DNA of 64,000 nucleotides from Bog-756 sp963718405. Its GTDB lineage: Bacteria > Actinomycetota > Acidimicrobiia > Acidimicrobiales > RAAP-2. Of this stretch, positions 26,388 to 35,368 are shown piece after piece (positions within the stretch are counted from its first letter, which is position 1; every line of letters begins with the position of its first letter). The position numbers and the translations under genes were made by a program. The stretch lies in assembly GCA_963718405.1 (NCBI GenBank), contig CAVQYZ010000001.1, positions 930,001 through 994,000 on the forward strand, read 5' to 3'. Below the pieces are notes generated by a model. That model was given only the letters and a program-made list of their open reading frames with translations, was not told the origin of the DNA and did not search any database.

Positions 26388-27209
26388 TCACCCAGTTGGC
26401 GGGGCGGCGTAGTCCCATACCAGGTGGGGGTCCTGGCTGGCATCGAGCAGGAGATTGGCGGGCACCGCTTTGTCGATATGGCCGATGAGTCCGCGGTAGA
26501 TGCCGTAGCCGACCAGCTCCTGTAGCCGGGGCGGAAAGGACCGGACCGTGCCGCGGGACAGGCCGAGTTGTTGGTTCTCCTGCTGACGGATATATCCGGC
26601 GCAGTAGTTCATGGCGATGCCTACCCGCCGGGACGACGTGCGGTTCGACCCGCCACCGTGCCACAGGCTGCCGTGCCACACCAGCACACTTCCCTTGCCC
26701 ATTTCGGCGGGAATGGAGTCGTACTCACTGAAGAGATCCGGTGACTCGGCCGCCAGATGGGAGCCCGGAATGATCCTGGTGGCCCCGTTGTCCTCGGTGA
26801 AGTCCGTCAGGGCCCACATGGTGTTGCACACCGTCGGAGGGTGGGGCTTCGGTAGCGGGATGACCTGGTCATCGGCATGGATCGGTTGAGGCGTTTCGTC
26901 CGGTCCGATGGCGATGGAGGAGAGGGAGGACACCAGCAGCCCGGGGTCAAGAACCCGTTCGCAGATGGGGAGGATGGCCGGGTGGACCGGGATCCTCTCG
27001 AATGGGGATCCGTGGGCCAGGAGATTGTAGATACGGGTGGTGTGGGTCCCCTCGAACGAGTTGTCGGCCGGCACGATCCCCAGCTGTCGTTCGAGTCGGA
27101 CGAGCCCTTCGTTCAGGTCGTCGATCAGGTCGATGTCGATGGCGTCCTCCACGATGAAGTAGCCGACCTCTTCGATGGTGGCCGCGGCGGTATCGAAATC
27201 GGCGCTCAT
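26388..27209 (-). CDS. Phytanoyl-CoA dioxygenase (PhyH) family protein, second copy
   Basis: 273 aa with a strong AAAGGAGATCCC ribosome-binding site before its ATG. It has IEEVGYFIVEDAIDIDLIDD at the N-terminus, the metal HxD motif in PIHADDQVIPLP, the double-stranded beta-helix segment NTMWALTDFTEDNGATRIIPGSH typical of the family (only parts quoted), the distal His in SLWHGGGSNRTSSRR and the co-substrate Arg there. Fe(II)/2-oxoglutarate hydroxylase chemistry is expected. It is not a close copy of the protein at 3999-4841. The substrate is unknown. Confidence 0.85.
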   Translation of the reverse strand: MSADFDTAAATIEEVGYFIVEDAIDIDLIDDLNEGLVRLERQLGIVPADNSFEGTHTTRIYNLLAHGSPFERIPVHPAILPICERVLDPGLLVSSLSSIAIGPDETPQPIHADDQVIPLPKPHPPTVCNTMWALTDFTEDNGATRIIPGSHLAAESPDLFSEYDSIPAEMGKGSVLVWHGSLWHGGGSNRTSSRRVGIAMNYCAGYIRQQENQQLGLSRGTVRSFPPRLQELVGYGIYRGLIGHIDKAVPANLLLDASQDPHLVWDYAAPPTG

Positions 27210-27251
27210 GGGATCTCCTTTGGCTTCGTGGTCTCAGCCTATTGTGCGGGT

Positions 27252-28067
27252 GTGCACGGTACGAAGCGACCGGAGAATCGTTATGAGCTCCTGACCTGCG
27301 CCTTCAAGGGGCACGCAGTGGTGGGCACGGACGCGGCCGTTGTCACGGCGGAGGACTCCGCCCTGGTTCGACAGCATGGAATGACCCGTTGGCACCGTTG
27401 TCTGCGGTGCGACGCATGGGTGGCTGGAACCATCCCCGAAGAGCCGGCCCGCCAACGGGTGCCGTCGAGGGAGGAGATCGACCTTCCGGCCCGAGGGTTG
27501 ATCCTGCGGGACCGGTACGTCCTCCGGCTCATCGCCATCGACCGCGCCATTCACGTAATTGTGCTCACCCTTCTGGCCGTCGTGCTCTTCACCTTCGCCA
27601 GTCATGACACGTCGCTCCGTCACGACTACACCAACATCATGAACGATCTGTCCGGCGGCGACCCCGGCGGGGCCCAGCTCCGCGGCATCCTCGGCTATCT
27701 GCGTAGGGCGTTTGAATACTCGCCTCGGCACCTGGTCCATCTGGGACTGGTGGTCACTGCCTATGCCGCTCTGGAGGCCACCGAGATGGTCGGTCTGTGG
27801 TTGACCAAGCGGTGGGCCGAATATCTGACGTTGGTGGCCACCACGATCCTGGTTCCGTTCGAGATCTACGAACTGGTCCTCGGGGTCAGTGCCTTCAAAG
27901 TGATCACCTTGGTGATCAATCTGGCCATCGTGGTGTACCTACTGTTGGCCAAGCGGCTCTTCGGGCTCCGGGGAGGGCACCGGGTTGACGTTGAACGACG
28001 ACGCCAGTCCAGCGGATGGCCCGCCATCGATCGACTGACTCCGCCCTTGCCGTCCTCCACGCCCTGA
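27252..28067 (+). CDS. DUF2127-type membrane protein
   Basis: 271 aa from a GTG at 27252 (HGTKRPENRYELLTCAFKGH). The N-terminal third is polar and contains two CxxC-spaced cysteines in WHRCLRCDAWVAG, possibly metal-binding. Then follow about four membrane segments: LRLIAIDRAIHVIVLTLLAV, HLVHLGLVVTAYAALEATEM, YLTLVATTILVPFEIYELVL and KVITLVINLAIVVYLLLAKR. The RAIHVIVL and ATEMVGLWLTKRWAEYL patterns fit DUF2127 proteins. Function unknown; it is divergent from the PhyH gene. Confidence 0.75.
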   Translation: MHGTKRPENRYELLTCAFKGHAVVGTDAAVVTAEDSALVRQHGMTRWHRCLRCDAWVAGTIPEEPARQRVPSREEIDLPARGLILRDRYVLRLIAIDRAIHVIVLTLLAVVLFTFASHDTSLRHDYTNIMNDLSGGDPGGAQLRGILGYLRRAFEYSPRHLVHLGLVVTAYAALEATEMVGLWLTKRWAEYLTLVATTILVPFEIYELVLGVSAFKVITLVINLAIVVYLLLAKRLFGLRGGHRVDVERRRQSSGWPAIDRLTPPLPSSTP

Positions 28068-28136
28068 ACCGTGCGATGACGCCATGTGGTGCTTGGGGTC
28101 TCCAGGTGTAGGCCGAGTGGTATCGTCCCCCGGTAC

Positions 28137-28212
28137 GGGCCGTTGGCGCAGTTGGTAGCGCACTTGCATGACACGCAAGGGGTCGTGGGTTCAAGTCCCG
28201 CACGGCCCACCA
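28137..28212 (+). tRNA. tRNA-Val (anticodon GAC)
   Basis: Acceptor GGGCCGT (28137-28143) pairs with ACGGCCC (28202-28208), discriminator A and encoded CCA at 28210-28212. The anticodon arm is CTTGC-ATGACAC-GCAAG, so the anticodon is GAC. The T arm is GTGGG-TTCAAGT-CCCGC. Confidence 0.95.
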
Positions 28213-28503
28213 GAAACACCCAGGTCAGGTTCACCGCTAGTCCGGGTTTAGCCGAAAGTGAAGTTCAAGAGCGCACAAGTGTTTGAAGGGCCTTCTAGAG
28301 GGCGAGCTGACGGGAAGTTCGATGGACAACGCTCGGCCCTCCACCGAGAGCCTTCGAGCGCCGCAGCTTGGGAGTGCACTCCGCGGGTGACGACCAGGAG
28401 GGCAGTCCGCCGTGACGGCAAGCGTGCCGTTCTCAAGGAACACCGGATGGACTTCGATGCCTGACGTGAACCGGACGATCGGTTACCTACGGCGGATGGG
28501 GGC
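28213..28503. other. 291-base stretch after tRNA-Val, no supported gene
   Basis: A 68-codon frame on the plus strand (28258-28464) is open but has no recognisable motif, ribosome-binding site or family. No integrase gene or repeated tRNA end that would mark an integrated element is visible here. Confidence 0.4.
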
Positions 28504-29799
28504 ATGACAGTCAAGCAGCCCTGGTCCCAAGGTCTCGCTTCCCGGATTCGGACGGTCCCCTCCTGGTGGGACAAGGCTCTGTGGTTGGTGGGCCTGGTGT
28601 CCGCGGCCCTGGCCGCTGACGGAACCATTCGACTGGCCGTAAACCGCCTCCAACTGGACATGGCCGTGTATCTGTTGGGCGGCCGAAACCTGGTCGACGG
28701 GCGTCTCTATCTGGTCGGGCTCCCTCGACCACCGCACCTGCCCTTCACCTACCCGCCGTTCGCGGCGCTGGTGTTCGCTCCGCTCTCTGCTCTTGCCCAG
28801 AGCTGGGCCCAGGTGATCTGGGCTGTGATCAACGTGGCAGCCCTCTTCGCCCTCCTGGCGCTGTCCCTGCGGGCCGCTCTTCCGGCCCTCGGACGACACC
28901 GGCTGATGCAGTGGTCGTTGGTCCTCATGGCCCCGGCGTACCATCTGGAGCCGGTTCAACTGACCTTCAGCTACGGCCAGGTCAACGTGGTGTTGGCGGC
29001 CATGGTGTTGGCGGACCTCACGCTCCACGTCCACGTCGGCAAGCGGACCCTGCCTCGTGGGGTACTGGTCGGTATCGCCGCCGCCATCAAGTTGGTGCCC
29101 CTGGTGTTCGTGCCCTATCTCTTCGTGACCCGCCAGACCCGGGCCGCCTGGGTGAGCCTCGGGACCTTCGTGGCGTGCTCGCTCCTGACCGCTTGCACCG
29201 ACCCACGGGTGTCATGGTCCTACTGGACCAAGTACGCCTTCGATGCCCAACGGGTGGGCGGCGTCTTCTACATCAGTAACCAGAGCCTCAGGGGCGCCGC
29301 CGATCGCCTGGACCACCGGGTGATATCGACCGGTCTGATCACGGTGGCCGCCGCACTGGTGGTTGTCGTCGGTGTGGCCCTGGCGGCCTGGGCCTTCCGG
29401 TCGTCCTCGCCCCTGCTGGGGGTGCTCGTTTGTGCCACCACCGGACTGCTGGCTTCTCCGATCACGTGGGCCCATCACCTGGTCTGGGTGGTCCCGATCC
29501 TGATCTGGTTGGCATGTGCCCCCGATCGTCCCCACGGAGGTCGCTACTGGGCCGTAGCCGGGGCCGCGCTCTTTGTCTGGGCCCCGATCTGGAAGGTGCC
29601 CGACGCCACCAACAAGGAGTTGTCCGAACACGGGTGGCAGCTGCTCGAGGGGAACGCGTTCTTTTTTGCCACCGTGGTCTTCATGGTGGGCGTGGCGGTG
29701 ATGTTGTGGATGCGGCGTCGGGCGCCGTTCGCCGGTTCTGCCGGTCCTGAAAGCAGGCTCGCCGACACCCAGCCGCCGGTGCAGGTGGCTGAGGGTTAG
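28504..29799 (+). CDS. GT87-type polyprenol-phosphate-mannose-dependent glycosyltransferase
   Basis: 431 aa with about 10 membrane segments. The GT-C pattern of family 87 (DUF2029) is clear: LDMAVYLLGGRNLVDGRLY, LPFTYPPFAALVFAPLSAL, the luminal YGQVNVVLAAMVLADLTL, GVLVGIAAAIKLVPLVFVP and SPITWAHHLVWVVPILIWL. In mycobacteria such enzymes add alpha-1,2-mannose from decaprenyl-phosphate-mannose to phosphatidylinositol mannosides and lipomannan outside the membrane. The acceptor here is not known. A related gene lies at 31162-32352. Confidence 0.84.
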   Translation: MTVKQPWSQGLASRIRTVPSWWDKALWLVGLVSAALAADGTIRLAVNRLQLDMAVYLLGGRNLVDGRLYLVGLPRPPHLPFTYPPFAALVFAPLSALAQSWAQVIWAVINVAALFALLALSLRAALPALGRHRLMQWSLVLMAPAYHLEPVQLTFSYGQVNVVLAAMVLADLTLHVHVGKRTLPRGVLVGIAAAIKLVPLVFVPYLFVTRQTRAAWVSLGTFVACSLLTACTDPRVSWSYWTKYAFDAQRVGGVFYISNQSLRGAADRLDHRVISTGLITVAAALVVVVGVALAAWAFRSSSPLLGVLVCATTGLLASPITWAHHLVWVVPILIWLACAPDRPHGGRYWAVAGAALFVWAPIWKVPDATNKELSEHGWQLLEGNAFFFATVVFMVGVAVMLWMRRRAPFAGSAGPESRLADTQPPVQVAEG

Positions 29800-29845
29800 A
29801 CAGGGCGCGGGCCGAAGAAAGGCTCGGACGCCGTGTCGATCAGGA

Positions 29846-31111
29846 TCACGGGAACACTGCCGTCGAAGCCAGTTCAATGGTGGTCATGGCGGCAAGCAGG
29901 ACTGCACTGGCCACCACCGCTCCGACGTAGGCCCGACCCCGGAGACGAGTTCCGTAAGCCACGACCAAGGGAAAGGCCAACATGATGAAGCGCGGTCGCA
30001 GCCCGACCGGCGACGCTACCGCGGCCAGACCGGCTGCTGTCAGCCCGTAGATCAACACGGCAGATGGTTGGCGCTCACGGATGGCCAACACCGCCCCGAC
30101 CACCGTCACCACCACGCCCACAAACAGGATCTGCCCCGTCTCGGTCGGAGCCACTGGGTCTCTGACGAATGTGACTACCACGCGGAAGGGGTACGTGAGT
30201 GAGGGGTAGCTGTTCCAGCCCCACCTTTCGGTCCACCGCCACGCCGACAGTGTGCCGGTGTGGGCCCACAGCCAACCCATGTAGGCAATGAAGCCCAGCG
30301 GAGCCAGCACCGGGGCCACCAGGGCCTGCCAGGTCCTATGACGGAGAGTTTCGCGACCGGCGCACCAGGCACAGCTCAACACAAAGGCCAGGGCGATGGG
30401 CGAAGCGGCGGTGGCCAACAGCCCCAGGACCCCGGCCAGCCACCACTTCTTGCGGAGCAGAGCCAACAGTCCGAAGGCCACACAGGTGATGGCGATGCCC
30501 TCGGCGTAGGCCAGGCTGAAGACGAAGGTGCCCGGGAACACCGCGAACAGCAGGGTGGCGCGAGTGGCCTGTCGGCTTCCCGCGTACTGCCGGACCAGCG
30601 TGCCGATGGCCACCACCGCGGTCAACCCGGTAACCCCGCTGATCGCCAGGCCAATGACGAGGGGTGACAATGAGGTGGCGTAGCTGAGCCAGCGGATCGT
30701 AAGTGGGAACAACGGGAAAAAGGCGATGGTGCTGCGGGCCGGAGGGCCATGCACCATGGGCAGATGGTTGGGCCATCCGTGCTGGGCGGCGCGGATGAAC
30801 CACTGTCCGTCCCAGACGCCGAGATCGGCACGGAGCGACTTGTGGGTGAAACAGTCGATGGCCGCGGCGCCCGCCACGGTCAGCCCCCGGGCCAGGAGGT
30901 AGATCGACACCGGCCAGAAGAGGTACCACTGACGGACTCCCACTCGGGCTTCCGAGGTGAGGTTGGGCGTTTCCGAACCCCGCTGGGGCGGCAGTGTGGA
31001 TGCGGATGGACCCGCTTGGGCTGTGGCCTCGGAGGTGGAGGGATCGACGACAGCCAAGGGAGACTTCCGGGGCGGCTCGGCGTTGGTGTCGTCGGTCGGC
31101 TCACGTGACAT
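29846..31111 (-). CDS. PIG-V-like mannosyltransferase (GT-C)
   Basis: 421 aa. A polar, Pro/Ser/Thr-rich cytoplasmic N-terminus of about 60 residues leads to multiple membrane segments starting at WYLFWPVSIYLLARGLTVAG. The first extracytoplasmic loop carries WDGQWFIRAAQHGWP, which matches the catalytic-loop pattern (WD-x-W-(F/Y)) of GPI mannosyltransferase PIG-V/GT76 relatives, followed by FFPLFPLTIRWL. Later RFIMLAFPLVVAYGTRL is also typical. Role inferred: polyprenyl-linked sugar transfer to an envelope glycolipid or glycan. It is on the same strand as, and about 50 bases downstream of, the second GT87 gene. Confidence 0.8.
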   Translation of the reverse strand: MSREPTDDTNAEPPRKSPLAVVDPSTSEATAQAGPSASTLPPQRGSETPNLTSEARVGVRQWYLFWPVSIYLLARGLTVAGAAAIDCFTHKSLRADLGVWDGQWFIRAAQHGWPNHLPMVHGPPARSTIAFFPLFPLTIRWLSYATSLSPLVIGLAISGVTGLTAVVAIGTLVRQYAGSRQATRATLLFAVFPGTFVFSLAYAEGIAITCVAFGLLALLRKKWWLAGVLGLLATAASPIALAFVLSCAWCAGRETLRHRTWQALVAPVLAPLGFIAYMGWLWAHTGTLSAWRWTERWGWNSYPSLTYPFRVVVTFVRDPVAPTETGQILFVGVVVTVVGAVLAIRERQPSAVLIYGLTAAGLAAVASPVGLRPRFIMLAFPLVVAYGTRLRGRAYVGAVVASAVLLAAMTTIELASTAVFP

Positions 31112-31161
31112 GGTCGATCACCACCGAACGCCGATGAATCCGCTGGGCACGGACGGAGCAA

Positions 31162-32352
31162 TCACGGATTGGGCCTGGCCTCTGAACGACGGTGACCGGG
31201 GGCACCGATGCGGAGCACTCCCTCGGTTGCTGCCCACATGACCAGAACCACGGCGCCGCCGATGACCAGAGCGTTGCTCCCCAGGTAGGAGAGGGGAACA
31301 ACATGGAGCCACAGATAGGGTGCCGCCACGCCCAACCCCACCAGCACCAGGAGGGCCGTGGCCACGGCCCGGTGGGTCCTCCACAGCTCCACGATGACGA
31401 TCGGGGCCAGAGCCAGCCACGACCAGTGATGGGACCACGAGACCGGACTGATCAACAGCTCGGTGAGGGCCAGCACCATGACGGCGTCGGCGGTCCGGGA
31501 CTGCTCCAGCAGGCGCCGTGTCAGCAGGGTGCCCAGGGCCAGGGTCAACAGAGACAACACTGCCCACACCGCGGTCCCGGTGTGGCCCCCGTGGAAGGGG
31601 GCCCGGTGCACCATGCCGTTCCACGACTGGTTGCTCACCACGCCGAGTACACCGGTTCGGCTGGCGTCGGCGACCTGGTGGAACCAGTAACGGGTGGAGT
31701 CTGCCGGCAATACGATCCAGCTGATCGCCGTGACGCCGATGAAGGCCCCGATCCCACGCAAAAAGGAGCGCCACTGGCGATCCGCCGGGAAGTAGATCAG
31801 AAAGACCAGGGGGGTGAGTTTGATGGCGGCCGCCAGGCCCACCAGGACACCCCTTCTCGAGGATCGCACCCAGGTGAGGTCAGCCACGATCATCGCCATC
31901 AACATCAGATTTATCTGGCCGTAGTCAAAGTTGCTGCGCACCGGCTCCAGGGCCAAGGAAGCCGCGCCGCCCAGTAGGCCGGCCAGCGCCCAGGCCCGGC
32001 CGGAGGGCAGGGTGAAGGTGGTCCGGAGGAGCAGGAAGGCTGCGACCACCATCGACGCGGCGCTGAGGAGCCACCAACCGGTCTCTACCAGGCCCAGCGA
32101 GCCGAAGGTCAAGGGACTCAGTACCAAGAGCGCAAAGGGGGTGTAGGTGAAGGGCAGATGGTTGGCGGTGAAGTACGAGGTGAACGGCGACCCGCCGTCG
32201 TAGAGCGCGTGACCGGCGGCCCGATAGACCCGGAGGTCGAGGTGCCACGAGGCGCCGAAGTGGAACATGTATGCACCCGAGAGCAGCCAGACAGCGATGC
32301 CGGCAACGGCGATGCACCAGGTTGGAAGCCGACGCACTGCTTCTACTCTCAT
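31162..32352 (-). CDS. GT87-type polyprenol-phosphate-mannose-dependent glycosyltransferase, second copy
   Basis: 396 aa, polytopic. It has the same landmarks as the protein at 28504: LDLRVYRAAGHALYDGGSPF, LPFTYTPFALLVLSPLTFGS, FDYGQINLMLMAMIVADL, GVLVGLAAAIKLTPLVFLIY, SNQSWNGMVHR, and LLISPVSWSHHWSWLALAPI. The conserved Asp in the first loop (HLDLRVY) is the expected catalytic residue of these GT-C enzymes. It probably forms a two-gene unit with the PIG-V-like gene that follows it. Confidence 0.84.
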   Translation of the reverse strand: MRVEAVRRLPTWCIAVAGIAVWLLSGAYMFHFGASWHLDLRVYRAAGHALYDGGSPFTSYFTANHLPFTYTPFALLVLSPLTFGSLGLVETGWWLLSAASMVVAAFLLLRTTFTLPSGRAWALAGLLGGAASLALEPVRSNFDYGQINLMLMAMIVADLTWVRSSRRGVLVGLAAAIKLTPLVFLIYFPADRQWRSFLRGIGAFIGVTAISWIVLPADSTRYWFHQVADASRTGVLGVVSNQSWNGMVHRAPFHGGHTGTAVWAVLSLLTLALGTLLTRRLLEQSRTADAVMVLALTELLISPVSWSHHWSWLALAPIVIVELWRTHRAVATALLVLVGLGVAAPYLWLHVVPLSYLGSNALVIGGAVVLVMWAATEGVLRIGAPGHRRSEARPNP

Positions 32353-32891
32353 CGCCTCGTGCCGTTCTCCGAAGGCCCACGGTCTCTGGTCGTTGCCCGT
32401 CTCGTGGTGAGAGAAACGATGTGGACGCCGGTGGCATCCGCCACGTCGGTCAGAAGGCGCCGTACGTCTTTTGGCGTCCAGGTCACGTCGCCGTCACTGT
32501 ACCAATGAATCCGGCCGATACGGGACCAGGGGTCATCGCTCGATCGGGCGCCATGTGGACCCGTTCATCGATACAACGTGGCCCGGTCAGCGCCCGATAA
32601 TGGTGGCCTCTTCGGCCCCGACCTGTGCGGTGTCAGCCGTCTGACCCAGGTGGCAAACTCGGTGACGGTGCCGTCCGAGGAGATGACTCCACCTCCCAGG
32701 TCGGACGTCCAGGCAAGGCTCCCGTCCGACGAGATGACCGTGGGGTCGCGGCCCACCGGGATGGTCCGGACCAAGGATCCGGCCGGGTAGTCGTGACACG
32801 AAAGGGCGGGCATCTCAACCGCCACAGGGGACCACAGGGCGGAGCGTCCGGCGATTCAGTAGAGTGGGGGTCTAGGAGGGGTTGGTATTTC
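32353..32891. other. Non-coding or degenerate stretch between GT87 and RCC1 genes
   Basis: About 540 bases between divergently placed genes. The only protein-like signal is the beta-propeller fragment on the minus strand at 32565-32825. The rest shows no ORF with recognisable content. Confidence 0.45.
32565..32825 (-). pseudogene. Fragment resembling a YVTN/Vgb-type beta-propeller repeat
   Basis: A short frame reads LVRTIPVGRDPTVISSDGSL and then AWTSDLGGGVISSDGTVTEF. This looks like one to one-and-a-half repeats of the IxVGxxPxxIxxDGxxxWVxN type found in YncE/virginiamycin-lyase-like secreted propellers, with nothing repeat-like around it. I take it as the leftover of a larger gene. Short length makes this uncertain. 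Confidence 0.35.
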
Positions 32892-34163
32892 ATGTGCGGA
32901 TTTCGGGCGGGGAGCATCTGGGTGACCACGGGTCCGATGGGACCGGGTACGCCGCGGAAGAGGACCTCTGGGTGGCGATCCCTCCGACTGGTCAAGATCA
33001 ATAGGGCCGTGTTCGCCGGGTTGGGGGTGCTGTCGCTGGCTCTGTCGCTGGTCATCTTCTCGCCCCCGACGTTCGCCGCCACGGCCTCGAAAACGTACGA
33101 GTGGGGGAGTTCGGTCGGAGGCGGTGACACCAAGACGTCGCCTGAGCTCGTGGCCATGAGTGGTGAGGCCAGCATCCACGCCGGAAACCAGTCCGACCTC
33201 GCCATCCTGCCGAACGGCACGGTCGAAGGTTGGGGCTTGACCGAGGTGGCGAAAGCTTCAATGAGGCCGATACGCATACCGAAGCTGAACCACGTGGTGC
33301 AGGTGGCCGCCGGCGACCACAGTTTTGTCGCCGTGGAAGCTCCATCCGGCATACCGTCCGGCACGTGCCCGGCGCATACCAGCGTCTGGGTCTGGGGCTC
33401 GAACATCGACAATGACCTTGGTCTCGGCTCGAGCTCCGGTACCGTCAAAGTGCCGGTCGAGCTCACCGCGCTTGATGATCTCGGTGTGGTCCAGGTGGCC
33501 GCGGCCTCGTGGCACATGTTCGCCCTGACCTGTACCGGCCAGGTTTACGTGTGGGGCTCGAACGCCTCCGACGACCTCGGCATGGGGTCGGTAGGCGATC
33601 AGGCGGTGCCGGTCAAGAATCCATATCTGACCTCTTTGACCGGTGGCACTTCGAAAGGAGTGATGTTGGACTCCGGTAGCTTCGCCGCGGACATTCTGGT
33701 CAAGGGTCGGGCGTACGGCTGGGGTAACAACGGACAGCTCCAGTGCGGCTGCGGTTCCACGGACCGTACGGTGAGCTACCCGAAGGCGGTCACCCAGAGG
33801 GTGTCCTTTACCTCCGTCTCGTCAGGTGGTGACTTTGACTACAACGGTCACTCGCTGGCCCTCGATTCGTCGGGACGGGTGTGGTGCTGGGGCGATAACA
33901 CCTCGGGCCAGTGCGGGCTCGGTTCCACCGGCACTGTCGGGACTCCGACTCTGGTACCCGGGCTTCCGAGGATCACCGAAATCGGGGCGGGAGGGCAGCA
34001 GTCCATGTACCTCGACTCCTCGGGCAACGTGTGGACCTCCGGCAACAACCAATTCGGACAGGGTGGTGACGGCACGGAGACCAACGAGCTGCACGTGGTC
34101 AAGGTGTTGAGCGGGATCGCCATGATCTCGGCCGGCGCCGCCCACTCGCTGGCTGCCACCTGA
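32892..34163 (+). CDS. Secreted RCC1-repeat beta-propeller protein
   Basis: 423 aa from the ATG at 32892 with AGGAGG about 13 bases upstream. The N-terminus is long and basic (about 38 residues), then a signal-like segment AVFAGLGVLSLALSLVIF ending in FAATA. The rest is built of RCC1-type repeats of about 50 residues. Several carry the core VWxWGxNxxxxLGxGS: VWVWGSNIDNDLGLGSS, VYVWGSNASDDLGMGS, GRAYGWGNNGQLQCG, GRVWCWGDNTSGQCGLGS and GNVWTSGNNQFGQGGDGTE. About six to seven blades are expected. Bacterial RCC1 proteins are usually exported and of unknown role, probably binding or adhesion. Confidence 0.85.
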   Translation: MCGFRAGSIWVTTGPMGPGTPRKRTSGWRSLRLVKINRAVFAGLGVLSLALSLVIFSPPTFAATASKTYEWGSSVGGGDTKTSPELVAMSGEASIHAGNQSDLAILPNGTVEGWGLTEVAKASMRPIRIPKLNHVVQVAAGDHSFVAVEAPSGIPSGTCPAHTSVWVWGSNIDNDLGLGSSSGTVKVPVELTALDDLGVVQVAAASWHMFALTCTGQVYVWGSNASDDLGMGSVGDQAVPVKNPYLTSLTGGTSKGVMLDSGSFAADILVKGRAYGWGNNGQLQCGCGSTDRTVSYPKAVTQRVSFTSVSSGGDFDYNGHSLALDSSGRVWCWGDNTSGQCGLGSTGTVGTPTLVPGLPRITEIGAGGQQSMYLDSSGNVWTSGNNQFGQGGDGTETNELHVVKVLSGIAMISAGAAHSLAAT

Positions 34164-34317
34164 GCCGCCGCCACGGGCGTGGCTCGCTCCTGGCGGCATT
34201 TCCTGTCCTCGAACGTTCGAGGAGTGCCGCCGACCGGCAACGTGGGGCATCCGGGGACTTGTTGTGACCAGCTCCGCGCCGTGGGCTCCCGCGCACCGCC
34301 GCGGAAGGGGATGCCTT

Positions 34318-34640
34318 GTGAAACATCGGCACGCACTAGCCACTGCTGTGCTGGCTGTTCCGCTGATTGCCGCGGTGTTCGTGCTCCCGGCGGCCGCAAG
34401 TGGTGCCACGGCGGGCGCTACGGGTCAAGCCCCCCTGACGGCCGCGCAGGCCAAGGCGCTCTCGACCGACGTGACCGACAAGGTGATCGTCGTCTTCAAA
34501 AACCAGGTGCCGACGATCCCGGAGGCCACGCAGAACGTTGGTCGGCGGGCTGCCGCCGTGGGTCGACTGCAAAATGGTGTAGTCCATGCCCCGGAATCCG
34601 TGTCCCGCCCCGTGATCACCGGCCTGCCATGGATCAGTGT
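34318..34640 (+). pseudogene. N-terminal remnant of a secreted subtilisin-like (S8) protease
   Basis: From a GTG at 34318: a signal peptide (KHRHALATAVLAVPLIAAVF ... AAASGATA), then ALSTDVTDKVIVVFKNQVPT and RRAAAVGRLQNGVV. This is the inhibitor-I9 propeptide region that opens many actinobacterial S8 peptidases. The similarity fades by about 34620, and no Asp/His/Ser catalytic segment follows; the frame runs to 34863 with unrelated Arg/Gly/Trp-rich sequence. I call it a 3'-deleted gene. Confidence 0.55.
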
Positions 34641-35368
34641 GCTCTCGACTGTCGGGCGCGATCAATGGAGCTGGTTCGGGACTCGGAGACCAACCACTGC
34701 TGTGACCGGTCGAGCTGTCGCTCGTGGGGAGCGTGGTGCAGGCCACCCGGAGCCTCGGTCTGGGTGCCACACCGCCGGCAGACTGCCATCCGGCCGTTGG
34801 TCTCCGGAGTGTGATGAGCATCGAGCTGGATGCCCACGTCTACTGCCAGGCTTGACGCCATGATCCTCCGATCATCCGGCGAACCTGAATCGAAGGGCTA
34901 CCGGAACCGAGAGGCGGAGGCTGGCCCGAGGTGGGCGAGTTCGCTCTGCGCTCCACTCTAGGCCCAGTGCAACCATCGTCGAGACCATCGTGGGAACCGA
35001 AGCCCAGCCACGGAGTGTGGGCGATCGGCTGCGATAAGCGGTTTAACAAGGCCGCCCAGTTGGCGGTCGAGTCCGTCACCACAACCGTCGCCCTCATGCC
35101 GATCGATCTCGTCAACGTTCAATGACACCGTATTGATGAGGATCCTGAAGGTTCGTTCCTGAGAATTCTGAGAACTGTCAGGCCGCCCATTTTAGCGGCC
35201 TCTGGTCGGATCTCCTCAACCACGGATGGGCGGAGTCCGGACGTCATCTGTGTGCGCCCTCGGTTCTTGCCGAGTCGACCGCCACTAGGTCCGGCGGAGT
35301 GAACGTTGGTCGCCGAACCGGTGACGTGGGAGGCGCCACTCCGAGGAAGAGGGTCTAGATTCACCGGC
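34641..35368. other. Gene-free stretch with hairpins
   Basis: About 730 bases with no convincing coding sequence. It contains the perfect hairpin GGCCGC-ccatttta-GCGGCC at 35181-35200 and, overlapping it, a 20-base motif (35189-35208) that recurs at 58520-58539. The stretch may be debris from the truncated protease gene or a deleted insertion. Confidence 0.45.

Noticed and set aside
28137..28503. tRNA-Val as the attachment site of an integrated element
   Set aside because: No integrase gene, no repeated tRNA 3' end and no cluster of phage or plasmid genes follow it.
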